From Psilocybe azurescens (Eukaryota > Basidiomycota > Agaricomycetes > Agaricales > Agrocybaceae), in the NCBI GenBank assembly GCA_023853785.1, contig JAJIRX010000526.1, positions 1-56,984 of the forward strand: DNA of 56,984 nucleotides. Reading direction: 5' to 3'. The position numbers were made by a program, and so were the translations under genes. Shown piece after piece: positions 22,294-33,750 of this stretch (positions within the stretch are counted from its first letter, which is position 1; every line of letters starts with the position of its first letter). The notes beneath the pieces are model-generated. The model saw only the letters and a program-made list of their open reading frames with translations, ran no database searches and was not told the origin of the DNA.

Positions 22294-25006
22294 ATGTCCT
22301 CGTATTTTGAAGATCCCGACGCAGAGATCCGCCCCTTACCGCAGTGCGGCTTCGGAGCGGATGTCGATTTCGATACCCTGATTAAATCCAATCGCTTCCT
22401 CTTCCGCGTGTACACTCCCAAAGAAAGGTCACCGTTTTACGATGAAACCGATCCTTTCTTCGTCGCCCCACGATTCGATGAGCAGTTTGCTCGCTCACCC
22501 ATTGATCTTCCGAAGGTCAAATTCTCTGAACCGCTCATCGGCTCGTATGCCGATGTCGCCCGACATATGGAATGGACGACAAGAGCATCTTCATCCTACA
22601 TCTCAACATCCTTCAGCTTTAGCTGGTCAATTTGGGAAGCCGTGAGACGCTATCATCAAGGTATAAAGAAAGATGTCGAAATTGCTATCATCGATTCGAC
22701 TGCTCTTGGAGGTCGAGCAGCTACAGCCATTCAACTCTTACAAAAAGCTCTCCTTCGGAGTAAGTTATCGTGTGGTTTCTGATACGCTTTCTGTCTTCTG
22801 ACCTTTTGAATTCCAGACGAACAGAGCAATACTGGAAATGGCACCGTTTCTCGCAGGACTCCCAGTCCGTCCTCGTGTATGGCATGGTTCCCCATACAGC
22901 GGTCCTGGCTTCAGTCCCTCTTATCCAAATTCTCCGAAAGATGCCATCGTACTTCCTTCGACAGGATGTCCAAATCATCAACGGAAACCCTTTGGATCAG
23001 GTCGCGTGGAATTTTACCCTTCGTAAACACAACTATCGCCAGTTTTGCCAAGACATGTCAAAGCTATTCCTCGCACGACCTGCTGAAGTAAGGTTGCGAG
23101 ATTCCACAGCTGGCTGCGTCAGACTAGCTTTATCATTCCTCCGACCATTCTTTCACCGTGTGGTACAGAAAGATTTCGAAATCGCTATCTGTTATCTCCG
23201 CAACCTTGCTATTACGATTTCCCAATGGCCCGGCGGCGAATGGGTCAGAGATCATCATGAAATCCGGAGAATCATCGAATCCATGGTCCTCGCATTGGCT
23301 GAAGAACTCAGAGAGAAATATTTCAACGAGAAGCACGAGGAGCTTGCTCGTTTGCAGCTAGTAATCAGCGGGTTGCAACAGGAAGTCAACGCACAGATGG
23401 CGCATGCATCAAATCTCCACGTAGATCTCGTAGAAGTTTACTCAGATGACGACTTTGAAGTCGAGTTCGAGGACTCCGAGGAGCTAACACTGGTGACTCC
23501 AAGCGTGGCCCCGATAATGGACAAGCTATCTTCTTTGCAGATGCCCGCCGTTGCTGTCCTGCCTCGAATCCCAGCTGACTTCACAACCCCAATCACGCCC
23601 CCGAGTCCCCACGAAACTCGCTCTTTGTTCCAACTACTTCGGTATCTGTTAACGATGTCATACCGAGTCCTCTTTCAACTCAATGTCGGGATGACGTCGT
23701 CAGCCAAGAGGGCATTGAAGTTGTGTCTATAGAAACCCCGCCATCTCCAGAAGAGCCGGCCTCTCCTCCGCCAACCCCTCCTTCTCAATTGCTCATTCTT
23801 CCATCTTTTACCCTCCCGCCCATTCAAGAGGATGTCATCTCTGCCAAAGAGGAATTGGATCAACATCCTGAGGACGAAGAACAGATTGACGTTGGTTGTC
23901 ACGATCCTGAGGAGCAGAGCCTAGGGCAGACGGTGATTGAATTGCAAGACGACACCAACGGTGAAGATGATCATGACACGACAGAACAGGGTTTAGAGGG
24001 AAACCTATCGGAAGTGGAACAAATCGACGCGGGCCATCATAGTGCAGAGCATCCTCTCGCTGAAGACGAGGATGATGACAAAGAAACAGATCGCCTATCG
24101 GAAGTGCAACAAATCGACATAGAACATCATGCTGCAGAGCCACATCTTGTTGAAAACGAAGACGACGGTGAAGAAACAGATCTCGAGCCAGAGGCAGATC
24201 ACCAACACTACTCGCCACCACCGTCTCCTTTGACCTCCTGGAGCGTCATTCGACATGTTCGACCCAAGGTTTCCTCCTTCTCTTCCACGCACTCCTCTAT
24301 TGCCTCGGTGGACACCTTATGCGATCCAGGAGATGGCCCATTCCATCTGAAGCGACTTTCTCTTACGACGACAGACTCGTTCGAGTTCGTGCCTCCCTAC
24401 TCAGGGTCCTTCCGCGCATTCAACGTCCCTTCAAGAACGGTTTCTTTCTATGAAGCTCCACCGAAGGCCCCGTTGTCGCCAATGCTTAATCCTGTAGAAA
24501 TTCCCCTGCCACCGTCACCGTCACCTTCTCTTGGATCGATATGTCTGTCATCGTCGCTATCGTCAATTTCATCAAATGCTTTATCTTCACCTCCTTCACC
24601 AACACCTCGAACAGCATTCTTGGCATCCCGGTCCTCCTCGCCTTCTCTTGTATTCCCGCTCTCAGACTCATCTTCGAATGCTTCTTCGTCGCCATCATCA
24701 CCTTCATCAGCAACACCAACTTTGCCCTTAGAACTCCATCTACCCATCATCCCCGCCGCCTTGATCATTCCACCCAAAGGAAGGATCAGTCTCCTTTCGC
24801 CCCTTCCGGAAAGCCAAGAGGTAGAGGATGACGAAGATGACACAAGCAGCATCCGTTCGACTAGAGTTGCGGAGACAGCGTCCTACCCTAGTTACTGGCT
24901 TTTTAGTCGGTGCTTTCATCACACTCTTCCTCTTTTCAACACAACGCAGGCAGTTGCTTGTCCTCACTTGAGAGCCATTTTCACTCTATTCCGTTTTACG
25001 TGCTAG
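22294..25006 (+). CDS. Large RVYTP-domain (DUF7587-like) protein with acidic repeats and Ser/Pro-rich tail; frame broken
   Basis: N-terminal part from ATG 22,294 (MSSYFEDPDAEIRPL) has FLFRVYTPKERSPF, then HMEWTTRASSSYISTSFSFS and KKDVEIAIIDSTALGGRAAT. This is a domain I know as common in Agaricomycetes (I believe DUF7587), function unknown. After an intron near 22,760-22,816 a helical region follows to about 23,400. The tail (23,720-24,990) is disordered: Pro/Ser-rich with three acidic repeats built on EQID..HH.AE (near 23,880, 24,018 and 24,105). A missing base in a CCCC run near 23,607 separates two long frames that clearly belong together; the intron phase at 22,760/22,816 is also off by one. 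No localisation signal is seen. Confidence 0.6.
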
Positions 25007-25251
25007 GAATTTCTTATTTCTGCGCAGTTTTCAGGATATTTATGCATTTCGAGGGCTGGTCTTTTCTCCCTTCCCGCCATCTTCGTTCTTCGTTCTCTAT
25101 GGCCGGTCGGGATATTCAACAACATGTAGAATTACATCTGTAACAAAACACCGCATCTCTAGCATGTACCATCATCTGTTGTACAATAAACATGTATTAC
25201 AATTATGTGACACCAGTATATGTAATTCATGCCCTTACATCGTTCTGATTT

Positions 25252-26131
25252 TCATTTGCGAATAGCATATATGAAGCCATCATATCCTTTCTCGCCCACA
25301 GTCCCGATCGTCGTGGCTTCCACGTCCTTGTCGTCTTTAAGTGCCTTGAGGAGTCTTCGCACGCCTTCAATATTGGCGTCCATATACTCGGGATTGGCGA
25401 CGTGGCCATTAGCGTACCACGTTGTCAACAATCTACAATGCAACGAAATGAATTCATTTAGGCACAAATGAATGAATAAATAGAGTAAGAACGCTCACTA
25501 TAACACCGCCAGGTCGGACAAGGCGCTTTGCCTCGGTAAAATATGTGAGATTCGAGGGCTTGTCCGCGTCGATGAATACAAGGTCGAACGGTACTTGTGG
25601 ATGTAGCTTCGCGAGTGATTCAGCCGCCGGTCCGACGACGACGGATATTCTATCTGCGAGCCCTGCTAGTTTGAAGTTCTCTTCCGCGACCTAGTGAAGC
25701 GAAACGCTGATAAACGACAGTTAAGGCTACTTGGGTAAATATATGAGCTGCTCACCTTTGCGTGATGAGGGTTTAATTCCAAAGTGACGACACTTCCATC
25801 CGGAGGTAGGGCGCGTCCTATCCAAATCGTCGAGTACCTGCTCAGAAAGACGGACATGAGATCATTTGGACCGCCAGTTGTCGTGGACGTCATTCACCCG
25901 CCCAGAGTGCCAACCTCCAACACCCTTTTCGCTCCTGCGGTCTTGGCGAGCAAGTTCAAGAATTTGCCTTGAGCAGTAGATACCGCGATATTAGGGAAGC
26001 CCTTGATCGTGATTGTTTTTCTGTACCGCGTCCAAGACATCATCTTTCGGAATCAAAAACGAGTTGTGGTATTCGTCAGAACGCGTCCAGTCCTCGAGCG
26101 ACGTAGAAACATGCGTTTGTTGGCTTGCCAT
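25252..26131 (-). CDS. SAM-dependent O-methyltransferase, family 3 (caffeoyl-CoA/catechol type), one frameshift
   Basis: Exons on the minus strand: 26131-25898, 25837-25756, 25690-25499 and 25432-25252. The SAM-binding motif I is KRVLEVGTLGGYST, formed across the first intron; VVTLELNPHHAKVAEENF gives the acidic residue that holds the ribose; DLVFIDADKPSN is the divalent-metal/SAM block; and IVDNVVR followed by NGHV is the usual strand near the substrate site. The end is GEKGYDGFIYAIRK. The family methylates hydroxyls of catechol-like or CoA-linked phenolics, in the cytosol. About 229 residues is normal. One extra T after VVR (near 25,411) breaks the last exon. A hairpin MITE sits about 175 bp upstream of the start, within the likely promoter. 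Confidence 0.85.
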
Positions 26132-26305
26132 GATAGTGATTCAAAAATGGGTGAGACAAGATAAAGATGAGAGCAAAGGAAGAAAGTTAGTAAATTGGAC
26201 GTTCGTGAGTCTTTGGTGGCGATTTTAAACTGTTCCGTCATGGTCGGCTATATAGAGCTGGAATGCTATCCGAAAGGCAATCTATACTGAGATATGGAGT
26301 AATAG

Positions 26306-26479
26306 AGACGTTTAAAGCTGGGCGCAGCACGTAGATGCAGCTCGCAGCTCGCAGAAGCCTCAAGTTATATAACGTGGATATTCTCTCTCTAAGCGGACAC
26401 TCAAATCTACGTTATATAAGCTGAAGCTTCTGCGCGCTGCGAGCTGCGTCTGTGAATTGCGCCCCAGCTTTGAACGTCT
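26306..26479. mobile_element. MITE-like hairpin, 174 bp with ~70 bp inverted arms
   Basis: The left arm from 26,306 (AGACGTTTAAAGCTGGGCGC) is mirrored by the complement of the right end at 26,479 (AGACGTTCAAAGCTGGGGCG). Inward, GCAGCTCGCAGC, GCAGAAGC and TTATATAACGT occur in both arms, leaving a loop of about 30 bp. There is no coding capacity. Flanking bases are AT-rich; no unambiguous target duplication is visible. Non-autonomous DNA transposon is the natural reading. Confidence 0.8.
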
Positions 26480-26708
26480 AATCTTAGACAACCAGGCCAT
26501 CAGACACCATTGATTGAGACAAAAATAATCTGATTAGATCAAACTATCTATTTCTATCCGAGCGTTTTCTGGCTGACGGGCTAGCAGTATGGATGATAAC
26601 CGTAATCCGCTACCTTTTGTATTCCGGAAATCTAACGTCGGCTATGAGTATGCATGCGAGCAGCAACTGCGGCGCTGAGCCTGTAGAATATCGCCATAAG
26701 ACTTCATT

Positions 26709-28357
26709 TCACATCACCCACTCGCGAACCCTCCGTGCCTCGGCTGCTCTTCGGTCGACGACCTCTCTGACTTCCGGGCCCCATAGTTGTGCTGGACTCG
26801 TCGTCGTCGATGCTGTCCCATCAGGATTCCACAATGTTCGCACGTGTTTCTCCGCGTCGTTGAGTTCGAGGACGACACAATTCTCCGTGCTCAACGGACG
26901 AGTGGGGTCCCATCGAACAAGAGTGGGTCTCGAAGGAATGTCAAATGGAGGGATGATAGAGCGACCTCTGTGCAAATCTTCGAAGATGAGCGCCACATCG
27001 TCTTCGTCTATTGGTAGTTTGCTGTGTTGGAATTTAGAGGACAGGCTAGTGTATAAATGACTGTTTGAACGTACTTGATCTGATGACCCGCAATTTTGGA
27101 CTCTCTATGTTGTAAATCTCTATACATTCTTTCATAGAGCTTCTTCCTGTTCTTGATCGGCAGGGGGATTCCCAATTGGCTTTCCGGCCAGCTCGCAAAG
27201 AATGTAGGTGGCAATGTTGAGCCCAAATATCGAAGGCAATGGGCCCAAGACAGGTAGGATGCGCACACGGAAATCATCGAAGACTCCCAGCTCTTTGACA
27301 GGTCCCTTCTGGAATTCCTCCTCTGGGAGTGGTAGCAATCTCACGTCCCCTGGTACCTCTGTCGAATATACCACAGGAATTCCTGAATCGACGCCTAGGA
27401 TTCGCAAACGTCGACGAACTGAACGCGCTAATGGGTCGTACACTGTATGTGAGATATCACTGATTTGGATTCTGGTAGGGTCACACTTGGCACCAGATCC
27501 CATAGAAGAAAAAGACCTCATAGGTGCGTGCCGTCAGTTGAGAACGCCTCGTAATATGTAGAAAAGCATACCTTGATTTTGTTGTCGTAACAGTATTTCA
27601 GTAAGTCGACCTTGGTCTGGATGTTATCAATAGCATCTAATGGACGTCAGTAACGCAGCCCTTGAGATAAACTGAAAACCTTACCAATAACCCAGTCTGC
27701 ATCCTCTAACAAGCGTCCGCCCTCCTCCTTCCGCCATATCTCAATTCGTGGGTCCACATTGACCCATTTTGCGATTTGCTTGAGAGACTTTTCAATACAA
27801 TTCACTTTTGGTGTGCCCACGTCCACCAGAGTCGCTGTAGCGTGTCGGTTGAGTGAAGACAAAGTGACGTAGTCAAAGTCCACCAAACGAATATTCGATA
27901 TGCCCCTAGATTTTTAGACATTTGGTCAGAAAAATTCAACACCTAGGCTTAAGACCCACGATCGTACAAGCATCACAGCTGCCCAGCTTCCTACACCTCC
28001 ACATCCAACGACGACCACGCGGCCCTTCCGGATTTTCGCCATGCCTTCATCGCCGAAAAATGCGTAGTTTCTGGCCAGCTGTTCTCGTATAAGGTCTTCA
28101 TCATAGTCCAAGCTCCTCGCAAGGCTCATAGACTCCGGATCGATTTGTGATTTGAATACCTGAGATTCGGCATCGTCGCGGTCGTCTTGGATGGAATCCA
28201 GAGCGGAAATTGAGCGTCGGACTTCATCGTCTAGCTCTTTCCTTCGCGACCGTCTAGTATGCGTGTTATAAGCATGTATAAGGCCTGCAGTTGCAAAAGA
28301 TGCCGCGACAGCGGTGGCGACGAGTTGCGTTTTATGGGTGAAGTTCAAGTTGCTCAT
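26709..28357 (-). CDS. tRNA threonylcarbamoyladenosine dehydratase (Tcd1/Tcd2-like, ThiF/E1 fold), two frameshifts
   Basis: An ATP-dependent E1-like enzyme that cyclises t6A to ct6A at position 37 of tRNAs; yeast Tcd1/Tcd2 sit on the mitochondrial outer membrane. Here an N-terminal membrane helix (TQLVATAVAASFATAGLIHA) is followed by basic residues, then IREQLARNYAFFGDEGM, the nucleotide loop RVVVVGCGGVGSWAA, VDFDYVTLSSLNRHA, and DAIDNIQTKVDLLKYC and SSMGSGAKCDPTRI, all typical. The C-terminal part holds PLPEEEF and VLGPLPSIFGLNIATYI. Start chosen at 28,357 (MSNLNFTHK); an in-frame ATG at 28,393 is possible. Frame is lost twice in homopolymers: AAAAA at 27,509-27,513 and GGGGG at 27,163-27,167 (plus-strand bases), each one base too long. 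Introns lie near 27,908-27,965, 27,640-27,685, 27,519-27,570 and 27,010-27,080. Confidence 0.88.
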
Positions 28358-28728
28358 GGTGGTTGAGCGAAAGTTGGAGGATGGTCGCTCCAAGTTCCCA
28401 CACTGGCAATCAAACTTAATAACCTTCGACTGAGGCCGTCTTCTTTGTCTTTCCTCTTCATGCTAACAATTTGGAAATTGTGAAAGTACGTTGATCTTAC
28501 CTCAATCTGCTGTCCATTGTCCTATCTAAACGACAGGTCCCAAAGGGAAGCAAAACCGGTGTGAGCACTTCGAGTCTCCTCTGCAATCGACACGTGAACA
28601 GTACGTTGTGTGGTTCTTTACGAGTATCGTCATTCAATATTCATAAGCCACTGCATCCATGACGCGTATTTCTCATTAGGTGCTACTCTATATCTCGTCT
28701 GCTGTGATCTTTAATTGCTTCAATCTTC

Positions 28729-30193
28729 ATGATGCCAAAAACGACGTCGGAACCTAGGCCTCGTCGATTATTGGAGCAATCGATGGTCGCCCAAGAAATT
28801 GCTGATTGCGAACAGGAGATGCTAGCACTGGAGAAGGCCATGATTGACTTGAAATTCAAGCGAATGTCCCTCGACACGAAAATGAACACCGTTTCAGATC
28901 CAATGGCAATGCTTCCTCTCGATGTAACTACCGAAATATTCGCTATCGTGAATGACAGCCAAGACAGAACCAACTTCTCTTCTCTTCCAGCCCTCTTTCT
29001 CCTGGGGAGGATTTGTAAAACGTGGAGAAATATTGTCTGGAATCGACCGTTCCTGTGGAAGGACATCGCAATTCGGCTCTCATATAACAAGTATGCAAAA
29101 CAAGAGTGTCTTCTTGAAGAATGGCTTAATCGCTCTGGGGCGTGCCAACTATCTTATAACATTGCCAGTCTTAGGCATTGGGAACCACCTGAATCCTTTG
29201 CGACCCTTATTCTCAAGACTGCATCTCGGTGGAAGAGCTTCAAATGTATCTCACCACTAACTTCACTCTTCGAGGAGATTGCATCGCATACCTTCCCCGC
29301 TCTTTCTACAATCGAGCTTGACTTTGGCAATTGGAATAATGATTTTAATATCAATGCGCCTCGACTACGAAAAATCCAGATTTTAAGCTATTGGTCTGTG
29401 CTCGAAATTTACGATAACTGGCAACAACTTACAAAAGTGTCACTCAAACTGCCCATTGATCACGTTCTCAATTTGATCCAACACTTAGACCAAGTCCAAG
29501 CCCTTTTTCTCGAATCTACTGGGCTTACAGAGGTGACCGGCCTTCAACCAATCGTGCCCAAGGAACTATTGCACCTGTCCCATCTCAAAATTACTGGGCG
29601 GAACAAATGGGCGAGTCGTATTTTAACAGCTGTTACGGTACCTGCATTGTCGAACCTCGAATTACACTTCACAAAGGCGCCAACGAGCAACACCTTATGG
29701 ATGGATGGAGTGGAAGATCTATTGCGCAGGTCGTCCTTTAGTTTGGCGACATTGAATCTTCAAAATATAAATCTTAAAGAAGAATTAGGCCTGGATTTTT
29801 TAAAATCTTTTGTTACACTTTTCTTCCCTTTCTCTCCGACATCAAAGTCACGGCCTCTCTGATTTGACGATCAATCGACTCAACCCTAACGCCAACCGCA
29901 GGGGCACAGAGTGTCTTCTTCCAGCTCTGACACACCTTGACTATTCAGGGAGAATCGACTTCAAGGCGAAAACGTTGACGACAATGTTGGAGCAACGACT
30001 CGCCGTCTCTCAAACCAATCCTCTCATAAAGGCTCTTCGCGTGGTTGATATCAGGTACTTAAATGCGTCATGGGCACAGACAGGCGATCACGCAAATCCC
30101 AATCGTGTACAAGCGTTCCATCGCGACATATCGGATCTGGCCTCTCATGGAACCGTACTCAAAGCTATGTGGGACGAAAACTCCAGGTTGTAA
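28729..30193 (+). CDS. F-box protein with coiled N-terminus, frame broken late
   Basis: Single-exon-like gene. A coiled N-terminus (about residues 14-50, EIADCEQEMLALEKAMIDLK) leads into an F-box (LPLDVTTEIFAIV..LGRICKTWRNIVWNRPFLWK, about residues 63-113), the arrangement usual in Agaricomycete F-box families. The rest is LRR-like (HLSHLKITG, LSNLELHF). The frame changes twice between about 29,812 and 29,865, after which the same protein seems to go on (LPALTHLDYSG, LIKALRVVDIRYL) to a stop at 30,193. It is a paralogue of the gene at 30,884: EEWLNRSGACQLSYNI here compares with KEWLSRSGNCPLSISI there. Confidence 0.75.
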
Positions 30194-30570
30194 TGTTCAT
30201 GTACAGCTTCACCCTGGCGGATTATCTATTTGGTTATGTAAAGTAGTCGAAACTTCCACTGTTCTGAAAATGGCAAGATGCCAACGATGAATCATACGGT
30301 TTCCTTGCTTCGTATCGTCGTATTTTTCCGATCCATCGTGTTATAGTCTCTGTGTGGCGGGCACTGTCAGACTGCTTTTAGAAATACTTATTCCCAAAAC
30401 AGACCCAATAATTGACGCGCAAGTCAAAACTGTGTTGCACTGGATAGGGCGTTAACCGTCATATCTGAGGATCGGCCACCGTGCTCTCTCGGATCTCCTA
30501 TTCCTGGATGAAAAGCCTAAACGTTCTCGATGAACTCTAGATCGAACGCCCGTAAAGAGCAAAATCACAA

Positions 30571-30793
30571 AATGTGACGAGAAACTGGTAGCAATGCAAA
30601 TGCTATAATTGAGATGAAGAAAGAATGCATGGTTCTGGACACTAAGTTGAATACGAAGGTACATCAAGATGGGCTACTGATTTATGGAGTAGCCCCCAAT
30701 ATGAGTCCAACCATAGATATTGTGCGGCCAACGGCACCGCATTTAGAAGTCTATGGCCGACATGCAGTGAAGCTCACATTCAGCTCCGACTAG
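30571..30793 (+). pseudogene. F-box gene relic (coiled N-terminal part only)
   Basis: A short open stretch reads IIEMKKECMVLDTKLNTK, which lines up with the coiled start of the neighbouring F-box gene (MIDLKFKRMSLDTKMNTV). It then runs as unrelated codons to a stop at 30,791. No F-box follows. Position between two F-box paralogues on the same strand supports a decayed tandem copy. Confidence 0.5.
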
Positions 30794-30883
30794 ACACTTG
30801 GGAATTAAGCGGCCTCTTCCCCTGAATACCACTGATTTCAAGAGACTTACATTAAACACAGACCTTTCTAAAGTTCAATTTCT

Positions 30884-32677
30884 ATGTCCAAGTTACAAGA
30901 CTTCGACGATCTGACGAGGAACAACGATCAGCCATCTGATAAGGCGCTCGCAGCGGTCAAAAATCTACTTGTGGGGCCGACGAAGCAGCTAGAAGACATA
31001 GACGCTGAGATGCATCGCCTAGAGGAAGCTATGCGGGAACTCCAGGAGAAATGGGTGAAGATCGACAATTCTGTGAGACACTACAAATGTATCTCGGCCC
31101 CAATACGCCGTATTCCTCCCGATATCCTCTTTAAAATATTCAGACACTGTCAACCCACCCATCGCAATCCAACTATGGCCGCATCGGAGGCCCCGATGCT
31201 TCTCACTAGAGTCTGCAGTCGATGGCGATCAATTGCGCTAGCCTCTCCTCGTCTGTGGGCACGGATACACGTCTCATTTCGAAAAGAGAGCTCCATATCT
31301 GGTGGAATTCCTGGGTATCCAGCAATTTCGTCGGAAACGGTGTCGTCCTTTCTTCAACTTCGATGCCACGCTCTCAAGGAATGGCTGTCGCGGTCTGGGA
31401 ATTGCCCTCTGTCGATCTCAATTAATTATCCTCCTACTTATACAACTTCAATGGAGCCGCTCGATAAATCAACCATACTTCTGCTCAAAACCATTCTTCT
31501 TTTCTCATCAAGATGGAGAACTCTGGAATTAAATGTCCCCACTGATGTTTACATTGAATTGGAATCCATGCTATCCGACTCGACTCTTCTCACCCTTGCG
31601 CAGTTGAGAGTCTTGGTCCGAGGTTGTTACCCGGGAACTTTTATCGAGGTTGAATATCCACCAGCAGTGCTTCTGAAATCTCCCAGCTTGAAGCGCATCT
31701 CGATTTCTCTACCCTGCTCCAACATTGGACTTGCCAAATATATCGACGTCAAAATCTTGCCATGGCGTAACATTACCCATTTTTACAACCACGCACTTTG
31801 CACCATGCTCGATACTATCACCCTTCTCAAGTGTTGCTCCCGGCTTGTCCATGCTAGTTTAACACTGACGAGTGAAGGAGACCTTGAAGTCCAGGAAACC
31901 ATCCCTTTACCTTTCCTCATGTCACTCTGGATTACAGAGGCCTCTCAATCTTCGTCGGTGATGGACAGTATTTATCATTGCATAAATGCTCCTGATCTTC
32001 GGTGGATTAAACATCAAATAGATGCGTATAGCGGCCGGGATATGATGAATAACGACTATCGAGGCTCCTCCGTCCTGCCCCTTGTCGAAAGGGCGGTCGG
32101 AATCAGAATCCTTGAAATAGACCGATTTCACTTCTCGCCAGACACCCTTCGCAGAATCTTGGAGGTTCCTTCAGCAACTTTCTACTTAAACACTCTGCAT
32201 CTCAATGGGCCAAGATCTCACATGGGGTTAGACTGTGCGGACTCGTTCGATCTTAATGACTTGATCGTTAAGGATGTTCCGGACCTGAACGGTAGATATG
32301 CCCTCCTTCCACGACTGGAAAATTTCGAACTGTACACAACACGGGTATCGCACGATACTTTACTTGAATTTGTCACCAGTCGCATGGACAAAAATTCACC
32401 CATTTACGTGCTTAAGAAGGTCGTTATCGTTTTTGACTTACTACAAGAAAAAGATCAGTCAAATATCGAGCAAGAAATACGAAAGCGTGCAGCCGCCGCG
32501 GGCATTGAGATCGATGTAACAATCCGGTATCCGAATCCTAACACGGGGACATATCTTGATCCTCTGTCACCGTCGCATATTAGGGATGGTCTCTATCTAC
32601 AAGCTCAGGATGCTGATGTCACATCATGGAATTTTCCAGAGCTGACTCTGGACATGGCGGAGGACGGTAGTATGTAG
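30884..32677 (+). CDS. F-box protein, intact single exon (597 aa)
   Basis: A long uninterrupted frame. Residues about 30-62 form a coiled coil (QLEDIDAEMHRLEEAMRELQ). The F-box is at about residues 72-125: IRRIPPDILFKIFRHC, then LLTRVCSRWRSIALASPRLW. The remainder is LRR-like with regular leucines and no other named domain. By family it would recruit unknown substrates to an SCF ubiquitin ligase. The start ATG at 30,884 is preceded by a stop-rich stretch. It is the third member of a same-strand F-box run and the only one with a completely open frame. Confidence 0.85.
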   Translation: MSKLQDFDDLTRNNDQPSDKALAAVKNLLVGPTKQLEDIDAEMHRLEEAMRELQEKWVKIDNSVRHYKCISAPIRRIPPDILFKIFRHCQPTHRNPTMAASEAPMLLTRVCSRWRSIALASPRLWARIHVSFRKESSISGGIPGYPAISSETVSSFLQLRCHALKEWLSRSGNCPLSISINYPPTYTTSMEPLDKSTILLLKTILLFSSRWRTLELNVPTDVYIELESMLSDSTLLTLAQLRVLVRGCYPGTFIEVEYPPAVLLKSPSLKRISISLPCSNIGLAKYIDVKILPWRNITHFYNHALCTMLDTITLLKCCSRLVHASLTLTSEGDLEVQETIPLPFLMSLWITEASQSSSVMDSIYHCINAPDLRWIKHQIDAYSGRDMMNNDYRGSSVLPLVERAVGIRILEIDRFHFSPDTLRRILEVPSATFYLNTLHLNGPRSHMGLDCADSFDLNDLIVKDVPDLNGRYALLPRLENFELYTTRVSHDTLLEFVTSRMDKNSPIYVLKKVVIVFDLLQEKDQSNIEQEIRKRAAAAGIEIDVTIRYPNPNTGTYLDPLSPSHIRDGLYLQAQDADVTSWNFPELTLDMAEDGSM

Positions 32678-32679
32678 CA

Positions 32680-33750
32680 TATATATACTGTTCTATGTCT
32701 GCATAGATATTCTCTTCGAATGCAGTTGAGTCAATCAGCTCGGGTCAGCCCAAATGGCCACCCTCTCTCTGGAAAATTCTGCTCGTCTTCTAGATCTGCA
32801 AGAAGACATCAAATTGGACTTAAGAACTATGTCATCATGCTGGAACAACAACATATTGCCTCACAAAAACGGATCCTTTTGCTAGAGCTATCCATTCGGT
32901 TGACATCACATACCGAATTCTATTGGGATGGGCATTGGACGCCCTCACACATCTCAATCTGAAAAAAAAGCTTGGTTTTTTTTCTTTTTTTCTTGGCTCC
33001 CACTACATACAAACCAATTATGCTCAGCACGCGGGCAGCCAAAACACACATATAAGGACAAGAGTATCACAGCGAGCCCGTCACCTGGCATTGGGCAATA
33101 CCCAATTATTCCGCTTTACCAAATAAATGTTCGCACCCATCTTTCTACTGTTCGTTCATTCTTCTAACCTTCCTACTCTTTTATAGACCCCATTTACAGG
33201 GCCACAAGGTCTCCAAAAGCGTACATGCAGGTTATTAGAACAGAAGAATAGAAGTAAGATATTCATTTTTTCATTGTTGTTTGTCATCGTTCGGATGAAA
33301 GGGAAGGCGGACAAAAGGGGGTGAAAGTGGCGTAAGTAAAGGGGTTCACAAAATTACGGTAGTAGTCTAGTCATGAGTTGGCGTTAGGCGATGGATTGGA
33401 TAACAATGGATAGGTGGGTGGGTGGGTGGGTGACGATAGGACGAATCGGAAAAGAAGTTGGCAAGGCCTAGATGAGGATGATGAGAATGATGAGGTAGGC
33501 AATGGGCGATAGAGTTGAATGGGATGGGTAAACGGCGCGCAAATGCGGGTGAAGGTGGATAGGACAAATTTGGAGAAATCTGGCGAGCAAAAGAAAAGAA
33601 AGAAAAAGAAATTCCAACTTGAAATAAACTCGAAACCCAAACAAGACAAAAGCACCGACAGGGGAGAGAGAAAGGGAGACAAAAAGGGGGAAGAGAAATT
33701 TTCCAAGGAGAACCGGTGAAGAAGAAAATAAAATAAAATAAGAAAAAGAT
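32680..33750. other. Non-coding stretch between convergent genes; GGTG microsatellite
   Basis: Holds the 3' ends of the F-box gene (plus) and LCB2 (minus). A (GGTG)n run lies at about 33,413-33,432 and T- and A-rich runs at 32,965-32,995 and 33,590-33,740. A short frame near 32,755-32,850 (ENSARLLDLQEDIKLDLRTM) might be another F-box-family scrap, but it is too short to call. Confidence 0.4.
33413..33432. repeat. (GGTG)n microsatellite
   Basis: Five perfect copies of a GTGG-type tetramer, in the presumed 3' flank of LCB2. Confidence 0.9.
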
